In this document: piece by piece, positions 35,040-46,719 of the stretch
How the letters are laid out: each line of letters starts with the position of its first letter
Position numbering within the stretch: position 1 is the first letter of the stretch
Source: Polaromonas sp.
Lineage (GTDB): Bacteria; Pseudomonadota; Gammaproteobacteria; Burkholderiales; Burkholderiaceae_C
Assembly (NCBI RefSeq): GCF_016185115.1
Contig: NZ_JACPOF010000008.1
Span: 1 to 64,000 of the forward strand
Direction: 5' to 3'
DNA length: 64,000 nucleotides
Program-made: the position numbers and the translations under genes
Notes under the pieces: generated by a model
Seen by the model: the letters and a program-made list of their open reading frames with translations, nothing else
What the model was told of the DNA's origin: nothing
Databases searched by the model: none

Positions 35040-36197
35040 TCATGCAGGTTGCTCCGTTGCGCTGAGTCGTGCGATTTCTTTGCGCAGGTGTTTGATGGCG
35101 GGCGTCACGATCGCCACGAAATGCGATTCGCGCACGCGCCGCTGCACGTCAGACGTCATCAAGTAACCTCGCGCGCCCTGGTGCAGCAGGGCCGATTGCG
35201 CGGCGCGCAAGGCCAGCTCTGACGCATGGGCCCGGGCATCCAGCACGTCGATCAGGAACTCCTTCTCCTGGCTGAATGGTGTCCGGGCCAGCACCATGAT
35301 GCGTGCGGTCAATTCGTCCAGTTCGGCCTGCAACTCGTCGGGCCTGTCTTCGAGGAACTCATTCACATGGCCGAGCTGGCGCTCGACCTTCCACATCGAA
35401 TCGATGGCACCTTGCACAACACCCAGCCCCATGCCTGTCTGCAGCAGGATGAACGCAGCGCGTATCCGGCCAATAAATGGGCGCACTGGGTGGGCAATCA
35501 GGTCCTTTGCGCCAACAAAATAATCTGTCAGCCTTACAGCCCAGGTATTGGTGCCTTCCATCGCAGAAAAAGAAGGGCAGTTGCGCAACTCGACGCCAGG
35601 CGCATCGCAATGCACGATGAACATGACCTCCGATTTTGGAGCACCATCTGCGGCGCCATCCTCCACATCGGCGACCGCGCCAAAGTAGTGGTCAGGCCCC
35701 AGGTTGCTGACCCAGGGCAGGGTACCGTTCACCAGCCAGCCGCCTTGCACCTCGCGTGCATGCAGCAAAAAGGTTTCTATGCCTGCAAATGTTTTCATGG
35801 GGTTGGACATGCCGGTGGCGCCCAGGGTCAGTCCGCTGTTGTGTGCGGACAGCCTGTCGCCCTGCAGGGCGGCGTTGCCTGACTGTTCCATGTAGGTGCC
35901 GCAGACTTCATGGCACCAGACCATGAAGCCGGTGGCGCCGCAGACGCGTGACACCTCAGTCATGACCCTGATTGCAAGTCCGTAGTCAGCAGGCTTGTTG
36001 GCCTGGGCGATATGGGCACTGAGCGCACCCAGCTCACCCAGCCGTTGCAGGATGGACTTCGGATAAATGCCGCGGCGATCTATATCGTCGGCCAGCTCTG
36101 CCAGCGGGCCATCGGCCAGAGCGCGTACCGCCTGCAGCAGCGCAGCCCCATGGCTCTCGCCGAAAGGTGTTTGGGTAGCGCGTTCTAGGACTTCCAT
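35040..36197 (-). CDS. Acyl-CoA dehydrogenase-superfamily flavoprotein (possible SfnB/DszC-like monooxygenase)
   Basis: A 385-residue acyl-CoA dehydrogenase-fold protein. It has the N-terminal helical domain, a middle beta domain ([34 protein letters not shown]) and a C-terminal helical bundle ending [13 protein letters not shown]. The usual acyl-CoA dehydrogenase catalytic Glu region is not evident, and [14 protein letters not shown] resembles FMN-dependent monooxygenase relatives. Context with rhodanese, OsmC and rubredoxin reductase under a sigma-54 promoter suggests sulfur-compound oxidation or desulfurisation rather than fatty-acid oxidation. The superfamily is sure; the reaction is inferred. 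Confidence 0.8.
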   Translation of the reverse strand: MEVLERATQTPFGESHGAALLQAVRALADGPLAELADDIDRRGIYPKSILQRLGELGALSAHIAQANKPADYGLAIRVMTEVSRVCGATGFMVWCHEVCGTYMEQSGNAALQGDRLSAHNSGLTLGATGMSNPMKTFAGIETFLLHAREVQGGWLVNGTLPWVSNLGPDHYFGAVADVEDGAADGAPKSEVMFIVHCDAPGVELRNCPSFSAMEGTNTWAVRLTDYFVGAKDLIAHPVRPFIGRIRAAFILLQTGMGLGVVQGAIDSMWKVERQLGHVNEFLEDRPDELQAELDELTARIMVLARTPFSQEKEFLIDVLDARAHASELALRAAQSALLHQGARGYLMTSDVQRRVRESHFVAIVTPAIKHLRKEIARLSATEQPA

Positions 36198-36249
36198 AAA
36201 TATTCCGGTATGGTTCGTGAGCCAGACATAAACCAGGGAGATGATCCCT

Positions 36250-36344
36250 TCAAGCAGGGGCCGCGGGACTGGCTTTGCCAGACCGCAGGTGCAGCGGCCC
36301 CCTCGGGGGGCAGGGCGCTACACGAAGTGAGCAACCGTGGGGGC
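36250..36344 (-). repeat. Family A repeat, single copy
   Basis: Head CAAGCAGGGGCCGCGGGACT, palindrome CCCCCTCGGGGGGC and tail GCTACACGAAGTGAGCAACC with GTGGGGGC. The tail lies 3 bases from the stop codon of the minus-strand OsmC gene (36348). It lies within the transcription unit, between OsmC and the acyl-CoA-dehydrogenase-like gene. Confidence 0.85.
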
Positions 36345-36347
36345 ACA

Positions 36348-36908
36348 TCAAGCCAGGGCGATTTCAAAAGGAATCGGGTTGCGCATGCTGTTGGCAACCG
36401 GCGAATAGAAGTTGGCATGCTGAACGATCTCGTCCAGCACCTCGCGGCTGGCGTCGCCTTCAATCACCACCTTCACACGAATGGCCTGAAAGCCCATGTC
36501 TTTGGCTTCTTTCAGTGCCCCACCTGCGCCCCAGGCGGCGGGGTTGCCGATATCGCCTTCCATGAAGATCTCCAGCTTGCTTAAGCGGACCTGTTTCCAT
36601 GTTGCCACTGCAGTGATGCCCACGGCCAGGCAACCGCCCAGTCCCGACAGCACGATTTCGCCAGGCGCCGGTGCCGTGTTCTCGCCGAACAGGTGCAGGG
36701 GCTCATCGACGACCACGGGCTGGTGATCGCCGACATAACTGAGCGAGCGGTACATGCCCTGCATCACGGTGTGGACCTTGTTGGTCCCGCGTGAAGCCGG
36801 GTTGGCCTTGCCCTTGGCCGCAAACGCCGACAGGCCTTCGGCGTCAATGGGTTTGAGGTAAGCCTTCACCGTGGTCGGTTCGGCTGCGATCGGGGTGTCA
36901 ACGGACAT
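36348..36908 (-). CDS. OsmC-family protein lacking the second cysteine
   Basis: A 186-residue OsmC-fold protein. The long central helix carries one conserved cysteine, Cys93 in LSGLGGCLAVGITAVA. Where the second Cys normally sits (SPVxNT-type loop) the sequence reads FYSPVANSMRN with no Cys, so a classical two-Cys peroxidase cycle looks impossible. Such proteins are known near sulfur genes and may bind persulfide or act as a carrier. AAGGA precedes the start. It lies 35 bases after the rhodanese gene, probably in one operon. Confidence 0.88.
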   Translation of the reverse strand: MSVDTPIAAEPTTVKAYLKPIDAEGLSAFAAKGKANPASRGTNKVHTVMQGMYRSLSYVGDHQPVVVDEPLHLFGENTAPAPGEIVLSGLGGCLAVGITAVATWKQVRLSKLEIFMEGDIGNPAAWGAGGALKEAKDMGFQAIRVKVVIEGDASREVLDEIVQHANFYSPVANSMRNPIPFEIALA

Positions 36909-36943
36909 GAAGAGGTTCCTTGTGTAGAAAGTGGGTATCCGTA

Positions 36944-37831
36944 TCAGGCTGCGAGAGCCAGTGCAGGCGGTCTGGATTTCATGATGGGTGCGTCGCTTTC
37001 AATCGGCAGCGAGTCGTCGCGCGACCATTCGTTCCATGAGCCGAAGTACATGCGAACGTCGCTGAACCCGGCCTGCTTGAGTGCCAGGAAAGTGTTGGAT
37101 GCGCGCGCGCCCTTGAAGCAGTACAGGTACACGGTGTCGTCGGTGGCTATGCCTGCGGTGGCGCACTCGGCCTGCACTTCCAGCGGCGACTTGAAAACCG
37201 GGCCCTGTGGAGAAGGCTTCATGAACCGGTACCACTCTATCCATTTGGCGCCAGGCAGCCGGCCCTTGCGCGGGGCAAAGTCCTTGCCATAAGGGGACGA
37301 GCTTTCGCCGGTCCATTCGTCGATGTCGCGTACATCGAGAAGCGCCACATCGCTGCCCAGCGCTGCGACCATGTCGTCCTTGGTCAGCATGACATCAGCT
37401 GTTGCAAGAGTGCTCGGGAAGCTGGTTGCTTTTGGCGCTACGGATTCGGTGCTGACCGGCAGGCCCAGCGCCTTCCATGCAGAGAAGCCGCCGTTGAGTA
37501 CCTTGACCTTGGGGTAGCCCAGCCAGGTCAGCAGGTAATAGCCGCGGCAGGACTGGCCGTAGCCGCTGTTCAACGCGTCTTCATAGAACACGGCGGTCTC
37601 CAGACCGGACAGGCCGGCCATGCCAAAGTGCTCTGCAAATGTTGATTTGAGGGCGGTGAGGCCTTCAGCGGTCGAGGTGGCGAGAAAGGTGAATATCTCG
37701 CGCATGTTCACGGCACCGGGCAGGTGGCCGGCAGCATAGGTGTCGGCGTCGCGGGTGTCGATGATGACCACCGGTTCGGTGCCCATCATGCTTGAAAGTT
37801 GTTCGGGGGAAACAAGAACGCTGGTCGTCAT
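36944..37831 (-). CDS. Two-domain rhodanese sulfurtransferase (thiosulfate / 3-mercaptopyruvate type)
   Basis: A 295-residue tandem-rhodanese enzyme. The inactive N-terminal domain contains VVIIDTRDADTYAAGHLPGAVN (about 21-42). The C-terminal domain has LLDVRDIDEWTGE and the persulfide-forming Cys238 in LYCFKGARAS. It transfers sulfane sulfur to thiophilic acceptors. The ATG at 37831 has GGAG seven bases upstream and is preferred to the longer frame. It is the first gene behind a consensus sigma-54 promoter and begins the sulfur/redox operon. Confidence 0.92.
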   Translation of the reverse strand: MTTSVLVSPEQLSSMMGTEPVVIIDTRDADTYAAGHLPGAVNMREIFTFLATSTAEGLTALKSTFAEHFGMAGLSGLETAVFYEDALNSGYGQSCRGYYLLTWLGYPKVKVLNGGFSAWKALGLPVSTESVAPKATSFPSTLATADVMLTKDDMVAALGSDVALLDVRDIDEWTGESSSPYGKDFAPRKGRLPGAKWIEWYRFMKPSPQGPVFKSPLEVQAECATAGIATDDTVYLYCFKGARASNTFLALKQAGFSDVRMYFGSWNEWSRDDSLPIESDAPIMKSRPPALALAA

Positions 37832-37876
37832 GGCAATCTCCACTGAGGTCACGGCACATGCCGTTCCTGCCTTGAT

Positions 37877-37892
37877 TGCAACGCTTGTGCCA
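37877..37892 (-). promoter_or_regulatory. Consensus sigma-54 (-24/-12) promoter of the rhodanese operon
   Basis: Reading the minus strand, TGGCACAAGCGTTGCA matches the RpoN consensus TGGCAC-N5-TTGCW at every defined position. It lies 45 bases ahead of the rhodanese ATG. The neighbouring gene at 38015-39694 encodes a sigma-54 activator, so this is very probably its target. Confidence 0.85.
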
Positions 37893-37955
37893 AGCAGCAT
37901 GGTCGTGGCGACTTGTTTTAAAAAATGCCGAAAACGCCCAATGTAAGACGCCTTG

Positions 37956-37976
37956 TTGCTATGAATTAAATAGCAA
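37956..37976. repeat. Short inverted repeat resembling the end of family B
   Basis: TTGCTAT (37956-37962) pairs with ATAGCAA (37970-37976) around GAATTAA. The same TAGC/AATT/TAGCA hairpin closes the family B repeats, so this may be a solo end of that element or a local operator in the upstream region of the sigma-54 promoter. Confidence 0.4.
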
Positions 37977-38014
37977 TTATGCTATCCTGGCCACAGGTGG
38001 GGCTGACACAATGT

Positions 38015-39694
38015 CTACAAATTGTCGGCATTGTGTTGGCCGAGTTTTTTCAATCGATAGCCAAATTGCCGCACTGTCAAACCCAGGGCCTGCGCAGCAC
38101 GTGACTGGTTGCCGCCATGGGCCGCCAGCGACTCCTGCAGTTGTGCTGCCGAGTGCGATTGCGCCGCCTGGTAGTCGCGTACCAGTGGCGCTGGTGTCAC
38201 GGTGGTCGCAGGCGCTATGGCCGGTTTGAGGGCGGGCTTTGCGCCGCTCTCCTGGGGCAAAAAGCGCTCCAGTTCACGGCTTGAGACCATGGTGCTGTCC
38301 GTCAGAAGCACCAGCCGCTCTATCACGTTGCCGAGTTCACGGATATTGCCGGGCCATGGGTGCTGTTCCAGTCGCGCCAGCGCATCAGACGACAGGCTGA
38401 CATTACGCTGGTTGTCCTGGTTCACACGGCTCAGGAAGTGAATCGCCAGCGCGCGTATATCCTGCTGGCGTTCCCTCAGGGATGGCAGGCGGATGGGAAT
38501 GACATTGAGGCGGTAGAACAGGTCGCGCCGGAAGCTGCCCGCCTGCACGTCTGTTTCCAGGTTGCGGTTGGTGGCCGCCACTACACGCACGGACACCTTG
38601 ACCTCACGTTTGCCACCCAGACGCACAATGGTGCCTTCCTGAAGTGTGCGCAGCAGTTTGGTCTGCATGGCCAGGGGCATCTCGCCAATCTCGTCCAGAA
38701 ATATGGTGCCCCGGTCAGCCTGCTCAAACCATCCGGCGCGCGCTGTTTGCGCCCCCGTGAAAGCGCCCCGCTCGTAGCCGAACAGTTCCGATTCAAACAG
38801 CGTATCGGGAATCGCCGCGCAATTGACCTTGATGAAGGGCTGATCGCGGCGCTGGCTTGAGAGATGTACCGCGCGCGCAAACAGCTCCTTGCCGGTGCCT
38901 GATTCGCCCAGAAGCAGCACACTGGCGGTGGCTTCCGAGACGCGCTCAAGCTCGCCCAGCGCCTGCAGCAGTGCAGGGGAGGTGCCGATGATGCCGTAGC
39001 GGACAGCAGCGGTTTCAAGCGCGCGCTCGAGCAACAGGTTTTTCGCCTGCAGGGCCCGCGTTTTTTCGGCCACCAGCGCCTGCAGTTGCAGCAACTGCCC
39101 GGCCAATGTGGCCAGGATCTTCAGCACCGCCACATCGTCATTCAATTGCCGGTCCCGGCTGCGTATGCGGTGGCAGGCCAGCACGCCTATGACTTCGCGG
39201 TTGACTTCAATCGGCAAGGCGATAAAGGCCACCACCTCCTGCGGCAGCTGGGCGCGTTTAACGGATCGCGCCAGGAACTGCGACTCGGCATCAATGTCCT
39301 GCACGATGATGGGTTGCGCCGTTGCCAGCACCCGTCCGGTGATGCCCTCGCCCGGCCCGTAGCGGCCGCGTGCCATTTCTGTTTTGGTGAGGCCGTAGGC
39401 GTAGCGGATGCTTGAAGCGGTGCCTGCATGACCGGGCGAGCGCGCCCCGGGCTTGCGATCTGCAAGGCCTTCAAGGGCGATGTCTCCCACAAAGTCGGCC
39501 AGCACAATGCGGCCGCGGTTGAGCCCCAGCAGTTCAGAAATGAGGTGCAGCATTTCCCTGAGCACAACTTCCGGCGCCAGGCTCTTGCCGACCAGGCGCA
39601 TCACCTCGCTCATCAGCAGGAGTTCCTGGGCGCGCCATTGCGGATTGGGCGCAGGATGGGTCGTAGCTGTGCGGGCGGCTGTAGCGAAAGGCAT
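38015..39694 (-). CDS. Sigma-54-dependent activator, NifA/NorR type (GAF-AAA+-Fis)
   Basis: A 559-residue enhancer-binding protein. An N-terminal GAF sensor domain (about 30-190) is followed by the AAA+ domain with Walker [16 protein letters not shown], the sigma-54-contacting loop [16 protein letters not shown], Walker [14 protein letters not shown] and arginine finger region [14 protein letters not shown]. The C-terminal Fis-type HTH is [25 protein letters not shown]. The GAF ligand is unknown. It lies upstream of, and in the same direction as, the rhodanese operon. The ATG at 39694 is chosen over a TTG at 39709, but neither has a clear Shine-Dalgarno. Confidence 0.93.
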   Translation of the reverse strand: MPFATAARTATTHPAPNPQWRAQELLLMSEVMRLVGKSLAPEVVLREMLHLISELLGLNRGRIVLADFVGDIALEGLADRKPGARSPGHAGTASSIRYAYGLTKTEMARGRYGPGEGITGRVLATAQPIIVQDIDAESQFLARSVKRAQLPQEVVAFIALPIEVNREVIGVLACHRIRSRDRQLNDDVAVLKILATLAGQLLQLQALVAEKTRALQAKNLLLERALETAAVRYGIIGTSPALLQALGELERVSEATASVLLLGESGTGKELFARAVHLSSQRRDQPFIKVNCAAIPDTLFESELFGYERGAFTGAQTARAGWFEQADRGTIFLDEIGEMPLAMQTKLLRTLQEGTIVRLGGKREVKVSVRVVAATNRNLETDVQAGSFRRDLFYRLNVIPIRLPSLRERQQDIRALAIHFLSRVNQDNQRNVSLSSDALARLEQHPWPGNIRELGNVIERLVLLTDSTMVSSRELERFLPQESGAKPALKPAIAPATTVTPAPLVRDYQAAQSHSAAQLQESLAAHGGNQSRAAQALGLTVRQFGYRLKKLGQHNADNL

Positions 39695-39710
39695 GCAGCA
39701 GACTAGCAAT

Positions 39711-39751
39711 AAACCGGCCTGAAACGCGTTGGTCGCGTTTCAGGCCGGTTT
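39711..39751 (-). terminator. Perfect 18-bp hairpin, likely terminator
   Basis: AAACCGGCCTGAAACGCG (39711-39728) pairs perfectly with its complement (39734-39751) around a 5-base loop. It lies between the end of the RcnB-like gene (39810) and the start of the activator gene, both minus strand. On the minus strand it is followed by a short T-containing stretch (GGTTTATT), so intrinsic termination of the RcnB-like gene is likely. Confidence 0.7.
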
Positions 39752-39809
39752 ATGCGTGTGACGGAACTGGCCGGATGCGCCAGAAGCCGGCGCGCCGGCC
39801 TGCGGGGTT

Positions 39810-40334
39810 CTAGCCGCCGAGAAGGCCCTGAATGATGTCCACGATGATGTTGTTCTGCTGCTGGACCAGCACGACATCACCGCCCAGGCGTGCGTAGCGA
39901 TAACCATAGGGTGCTGGGGGCAGCATGCGGACAACTGGCGGGGCCACTGTATACAAGGTGACGCCGCGCGGGACGGGCTGGCCTACCACCCAGTTCCGGG
40001 CCTGACCTGGGGGCAGGCAGCCGTTGTTCTTCTTTGCCAGGCCGGGAGGGCAGCGTTTTGCGCCACCGTAATTCGTGGTGTAGTACTCCCGTGCGTAGGT
40101 CCGCTGCTGCTCATTGAAGTAGGCGCCCTGCTTGATTTCTTCACGCTGGCGTTTGTCCGCGTGCTTTTGTTCCTTGTCGGCGCGCTTGTCTTCCTTGTTT
40201 TCGTGCTTCTGGCCGTGCTTGCCTTTGCCGTTGCCATGATCATCGCCATGGTCTTTGGCAAGAACCGGACCTGCGATGAACAGCGAGGTGATCGCGATGG
40301 CGACCAGGCGGCGGGATGTGAGTGAGAGTGTCAT
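39810..40334 (-). CDS. Periplasmic RcnB-like protein with charged linker
   Basis: A 174-residue exported protein: signal peptide ending PVLA, then a His/Lys/Glu/Asp-rich hydrophilic stretch ([21 protein letters not shown], about 27-47) that could bind metal. The C-terminal fold GVTLYTV...[17 protein letters not shown] resembles the RcnB/CigR family, which takes part in nickel/cobalt homeostasis or envelope signalling. The ATG at 40334 has AAGGA upstream and starts the signal peptide. The ligand is uncertain. Confidence 0.75.
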   Translation of the reverse strand: MTLSLTSRRLVAIAITSLFIAGPVLAKDHGDDHGNGKGKHGQKHENKEDKRADKEQKHADKRQREEIKQGAYFNEQQRTYAREYYTTNYGGAKRCPPGLAKKNNGCLPPGQARNWVVGQPVPRGVTLYTVAPPVVRMLPPAPYGYRYARLGGDVVLVQQQNNIIVDIIQGLLGG

Positions 40335-40459
40335 GGCAGGTTTGTCCTTGTGGTTGTGGGGGTTACACAAGCTCAACGTGCGGCTTCGCGTCGCTGTTGA
40401 CCCCGCCGCGTAGGACAGCGCCGCGACCCTCGCCCCGGCCCAGGGTAATCCAGAACGTT

Positions 40460-41851
40460 TTACCCGCGCATCAAGGCTTCAATCTCATCCCCATCCACAG
40501 GCACCCCACGGGTCATCAGTTCGCACCCGTCTTTTGTCACCAGCGCATCATCCTCAATGCGTATGCCTATATTCCAGAACTCTTTCGGCACGCCCCTGGC
40601 CGGCCGCACATAAATGCCCGGCTCTATCGTGAGCACCATGCCGGGCCGCAAAATGCGTGAGGGCTTTTTCATCACCAGCTGGCCGAGCATGTCTTTTTCT
40701 TCACGGGGCTTGCTGCCGGGCTCGGTGTAATCGCCGCAGTCATGCACGTCCATGCCCATCCAGTGGCTGGTGCGGTGCATGTAGAACTGGCGGTAAGCGC
40801 CCGAGGCCAGCACGTCATCAACCTTGCCGTGTTTCTTCTTGTCAAGCAGGCCGGTGTCCAGCATGCCCTGGGCCAGCACGCGGGTGGCGGCGTCATGCGG
40901 GTCGTTGAAGCGCTTGCCGGGGCGGGTGACTTTCACGGCGGCATATTGCGCTTCAAGCACGATGTCATAAAGCGTGCGCTGTGCGGGCGTGAATTTGCCA
41001 TCGGCCGGGAAGGTGCGCGTGATGTCGCTGGCGTAACCGTCAAGTTCGCAGCCGGCGTCAATCAGGCACAACTCGCCTGGCTTGAGCTCGGCCGTGTCGG
41101 CGCGGTAATGCAATATGCAGGCGTTGGCGCCGGCGGCCACGATGCTGGTGTAGGCCGGAAACTGCGAGCCATGACGGCGGAACTCATGCAGCAGTTCCGC
41201 TTCAAGGTGGTACTCGCGTGCGCCGCCCTTGATGGGCTGGCGCAGCATGGCGGCTGAAGTCTTCATGGCGCGCACATGCGCTGCAGCCGAGATTTTTCCG
41301 GCCTGGCGCAGGATGGCGATTTCATGCGCATCTTTCGTCAGGCGCATCTCGTCCAGCACGCTGCACAAATCATGCTGGCTCTGCGGGCATTCCGCGCCCA
41401 TGCGTGCACGCGCGCGCACGCTGTTCAGCCAGCCGTCCACCTGCGTCTCCAGCCCCTTGTGCGTTGCAAACGGAAACCATACTGCCTTCTGGTTGGTGAG
41501 CAATGCGGGCATGTTCCCGGCCAGTGCTTCAACGCTGAAGGCCGCGTCAACACCCAGTGCCGCAGGTGCCGCCTTCGGGCCCAGACGAATGCCATCCCAG
41601 ATTTCGCGTTCCAGGTCCTTGGGTCGGCAAAACAGGGTGGTCTTGCCGCTCGCCTCAATCACCAGCCAGCTGCCAGGCTCGGTAAAACCCGTGAGGTAAT
41701 AAAAGTAGCTGTCGTGCCGGTACGGGAAGTCGCTGTCGCGGTTGCGTGGCAATTCCGGGGCTGTGGGCAGCAATGCCACGCCGCCGCCTGCGGCCTTGAG
41801 GGCGCGTGCAACGGCAGCGCGCCTTTTTTCGTAAACCTTGGTGCTCATCAT
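40460..41851 (-). CDS. pepP: Xaa-Pro aminopeptidase (aminopeptidase P)
   Basis: A 463-residue creatinase-fold metallopeptidase that releases N-terminal residues ahead of proline. The dimetal ligands are visible in [20 protein letters not shown] (two Asp), [12 protein letters not shown] (His), TIEPGIYV (Glu) and GIRIEDD (Glu). The N-terminal domain [18 protein letters not shown] is typical of PepP. The first Met codons overlap the stop of the upstream nucleotidyltransferase gene (ATGATGA), indicating coupled translation. Confidence 0.95.
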   Translation of the reverse strand: MMSTKVYEKRRAAVARALKAAGGGVALLPTAPELPRNRDSDFPYRHDSYFYYLTGFTEPGSWLVIEASGKTTLFCRPKDLEREIWDGIRLGPKAAPAALGVDAAFSVEALAGNMPALLTNQKAVWFPFATHKGLETQVDGWLNSVRARARMGAECPQSQHDLCSVLDEMRLTKDAHEIAILRQAGKISAAAHVRAMKTSAAMLRQPIKGGAREYHLEAELLHEFRRHGSQFPAYTSIVAAGANACILHYRADTAELKPGELCLIDAGCELDGYASDITRTFPADGKFTPAQRTLYDIVLEAQYAAVKVTRPGKRFNDPHDAATRVLAQGMLDTGLLDKKKHGKVDDVLASGAYRQFYMHRTSHWMGMDVHDCGDYTEPGSKPREEKDMLGQLVMKKPSRILRPGMVLTIEPGIYVRPARGVPKEFWNIGIRIEDDALVTKDGCELMTRGVPVDGDEIEALMRG

Positions 41852-42561
41852 GATGTCTGGCTCGCAGTAGCGAGTGTTGGGTTATTCAGTTCCTGCAGGC
41901 GCGCTGGTGTGCCGACGTCGGTCCAGGCTTTTTCATACAGCTCGGCGCTCACCTGCTGATTGTCCATGGCCTGCCGCAGCAGGGGTGCGAGTGGGGCCTT
42001 GATGCCATCGGGGTTGCCATAGGGCAGTGCATCAAACAGCGCCTTGCGGTAAAGCCCAATTGTGCTGAAGGTGAAACGCGGCCCGGGTGCGCCGGCGGGC
42101 AGGTTCAGTGCCAGACCGTCTTTGCCCAGGCCGAAATCGCCCTTGGTGTTGTGCGGCGGGTTGGGCACCAGCCATAGGTGGGCCAGTTTGCCGCTGGCCA
42201 TAAACCGGTCAACTGCGGCCTGCGTGAATTCAAAGTCCGGCACAAACACATCACCGGCCAGTACCCAGAACACATCACCCAGCAGGGGCAGCGCTCGGGC
42301 AATGCCGCCTGCAGTTTCGAGTGCACCGCCAAAATCAGCGCCCTCATGTGACCAGGCGAGCGACAGCGCACTGCCTTCAAAATGCGCCGGAATCTGCTCG
42401 CCCAGCCACGCGGTATTGATCACCAGTTGCCTGAACCCGCCCTTGGCGAGCGCATCTGTATGCCATTCAATCAGAGGTTTGCCCTGAACCTGCAGCAGCG
42501 GCTTGGGCGTGCTGTCTGTCAGCGGTCGCATGCGTTCGCCACGCCCGGCGGCCAGAATCAT
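41848..42561 (-). CDS. Nucleotidyltransferase, MurU-like (N-acetylmuramate-1-phosphate uridylyltransferase)
   Basis: A 237-residue sugar-1-phosphate nucleotidyltransferase. MILAAGRGERMRPLT is the NTP-binding loop with KPLLQVQGKPLIEW following, then LAGDVFVPDFEF for the metal-binding Asp. Length and motifs fit MurU, which salvages MurNAc-1-P to UDP-MurNAc in peptidoglycan recycling. Its usual partner AmgK kinase is not adjacent. The frame extends to 42621, but that would overlap the upstream gene by 43 bases, so 42561 is preferred. Other hexose-1-P substrates are possible. Confidence 0.85.
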   Translation of the reverse strand: MILAAGRGERMRPLTDSTPKPLLQVQGKPLIEWHTDALAKGGFRQLVINTAWLGEQIPAHFEGSALSLAWSHEGADFGGALETAGGIARALPLLGDVFWVLAGDVFVPDFEFTQAAVDRFMASGKLAHLWLVPNPPHNTKGDFGLGKDGLALNLPAGAPGPRFTFSTIGLYRKALFDALPYGNPDGIKAPLAPLLRQAMDNQQVSAELYEKAWTDVGTPARLQELNNPTLATASQTS

Positions 42562-42578
42562 GGCTGTGGCGCCGCTGC

Positions 42579-42944
42579 TCAAGACTCGTCCCCGCGGTCG
42601 AGTGAGCGCTGTTCCGTCCATTCGGGGGCAAATCGGTCTACCAGCGTCTGCATCAAGGGTTGTGCCAGGGCTGTATGCTGGCCAGAGATAAACACATCGA
42701 TCGTGGCCGTTTTCCCGACTGGCCAGGCGTGTATGCAGACATGCGAGCCGGCAAGCAGCAGGGTGACGGTGATGCCGTCGCCGGTGGCGGGGGCTGAAAA
42801 GCTGTCAAAAAGCTGCTTGCGCGCTTGCAGGCCCATCGTCTCCACGGCGTTCAGGCACCAGGCCCCCAGTTTCCCGGCATCCAGCAGCCATTCCCGCTCG
42901 CAGCGGCAGTTGTGGAGGTCGGCAGTCAGGTGTAGCCCATGCAT
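42579..42944 (-). CDS. S-adenosylmethionine decarboxylase-like protein (SpeD homologue with altered active site)
   Basis: A 121-residue protein with the small prokaryotic AdoMetDC layout: [11 protein letters not shown] start, a central helix with [12 protein letters not shown], and the self-cleavage region [16 protein letters not shown]. Ser67-His68 and the I-H-x-W-P string are kept. The residue before the pyruvoyl Ser is Gly66 instead of the usual Glu, and the later DVFTCG motif reads DVFISG, replacing the catalytic Cys by Ser. AdoMet decarboxylation is therefore doubtful; a diverged decarboxylase or non-catalytic role is possible. Confidence 0.78.
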   Translation of the reverse strand: MHGLHLTADLHNCRCEREWLLDAGKLGAWCLNAVETMGLQARKQLFDSFSAPATGDGITVTLLLAGSHVCIHAWPVGKTATIDVFISGQHTALAQPLMQTLVDRFAPEWTEQRSLDRGDES

Positions 42945-43093
42945 GCCCCCACTTTAGACCATGCCGCTGCAACATTGGCCTGCCCGCCCCGCCAGAACGC
43001 CCTAAACCCGACCAAAAGGGCCGCCACGCCCGGCCCGTTAAAATAATGGGCTTTCCCCCGATTCCCCGATCTTTTCCCTCTGGAGCAGCCTGC

Positions 43094-46247
<3,154 letters not shown>

Positions 46248-46263
46248 GCGATTCAGCCAGCCC

Positions 46264-46291
46264 AAAAAAAGCGCCGTGAGGCGCTTTTTTT
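46264..46291 (+). terminator. Rho-independent terminator of tkt-gap
   Basis: GCGCC (46271-46275) and GGCGC (46280-46284) form the stem with loop GTGA. Seven A precede it and seven T follow (46285-46291). It is 24 bases beyond the gap stop and could also serve the convergent gene at 46311. Confidence 0.92.
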
Positions 46292-46310
46292 ATGGGTCAG
46301 CCCACGGACA

Positions 46311-46700
46311 TCAGCGCATCAGCAAAAGCGTCAGGCTGGCAATCGCGATGACCGCCACGACAACAGTCGCCGCAGCCAGCATGACCAGCCGTGCGCGGTT
46401 GACCTCTATGCGCTTGACCAGCTGGGTGTTCTGCTCGGCCAGCGTCCTGATGAGGTCGGCCGACGCCAGCATTTGTTCGTGCAGTTCGCTGGCGGCAGTT
46501 TCCATCGCCTGAAGGCGCTGCTCCAGCGCCGCCATGCCCGATGGGCGGTCGTCTACGGCCAGCGGTGCTACATCCTCCAGGGGCGGTTTTTTGCCCACCG
46601 TGCTCCAGAGTTTTTTGGCGCCCTCGGCAATCTTCGGTGCGTTGCTGATCACGTCAGACCAGGGAACCAGCTGCAGTACAGCCATCCAGCCAATCGCCAT
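46311..46700 (-). CDS. Coiled-coil membrane protein, hypothetical
   Basis: A 129-residue protein of no recognised family. It has an amphipathic N-terminus, a coiled-coil region about 55-100 (LEQRLQAMETAASELHEQ and LIRTLAEQNTQLVKRIEV) and one C-terminal membrane helix (LVMLAAATVVVAVIAIASLTL), so it is probably tail-anchored. It is 19 bases downstream of the next minus-strand gene and may be co-transcribed with it. It converges on gap. Confidence 0.72.
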   Translation of the reverse strand: MAIGWMAVLQLVPWSDVISNAPKIAEGAKKLWSTVGKKPPLEDVAPLAVDDRPSGMAALEQRLQAMETAASELHEQMLASADLIRTLAEQNTQLVKRIEVNRARLVMLAAATVVVAVIAIASLTLLLMR

Positions 46701-46719
46701 TGTCCTGTCCTTCTGTCGG

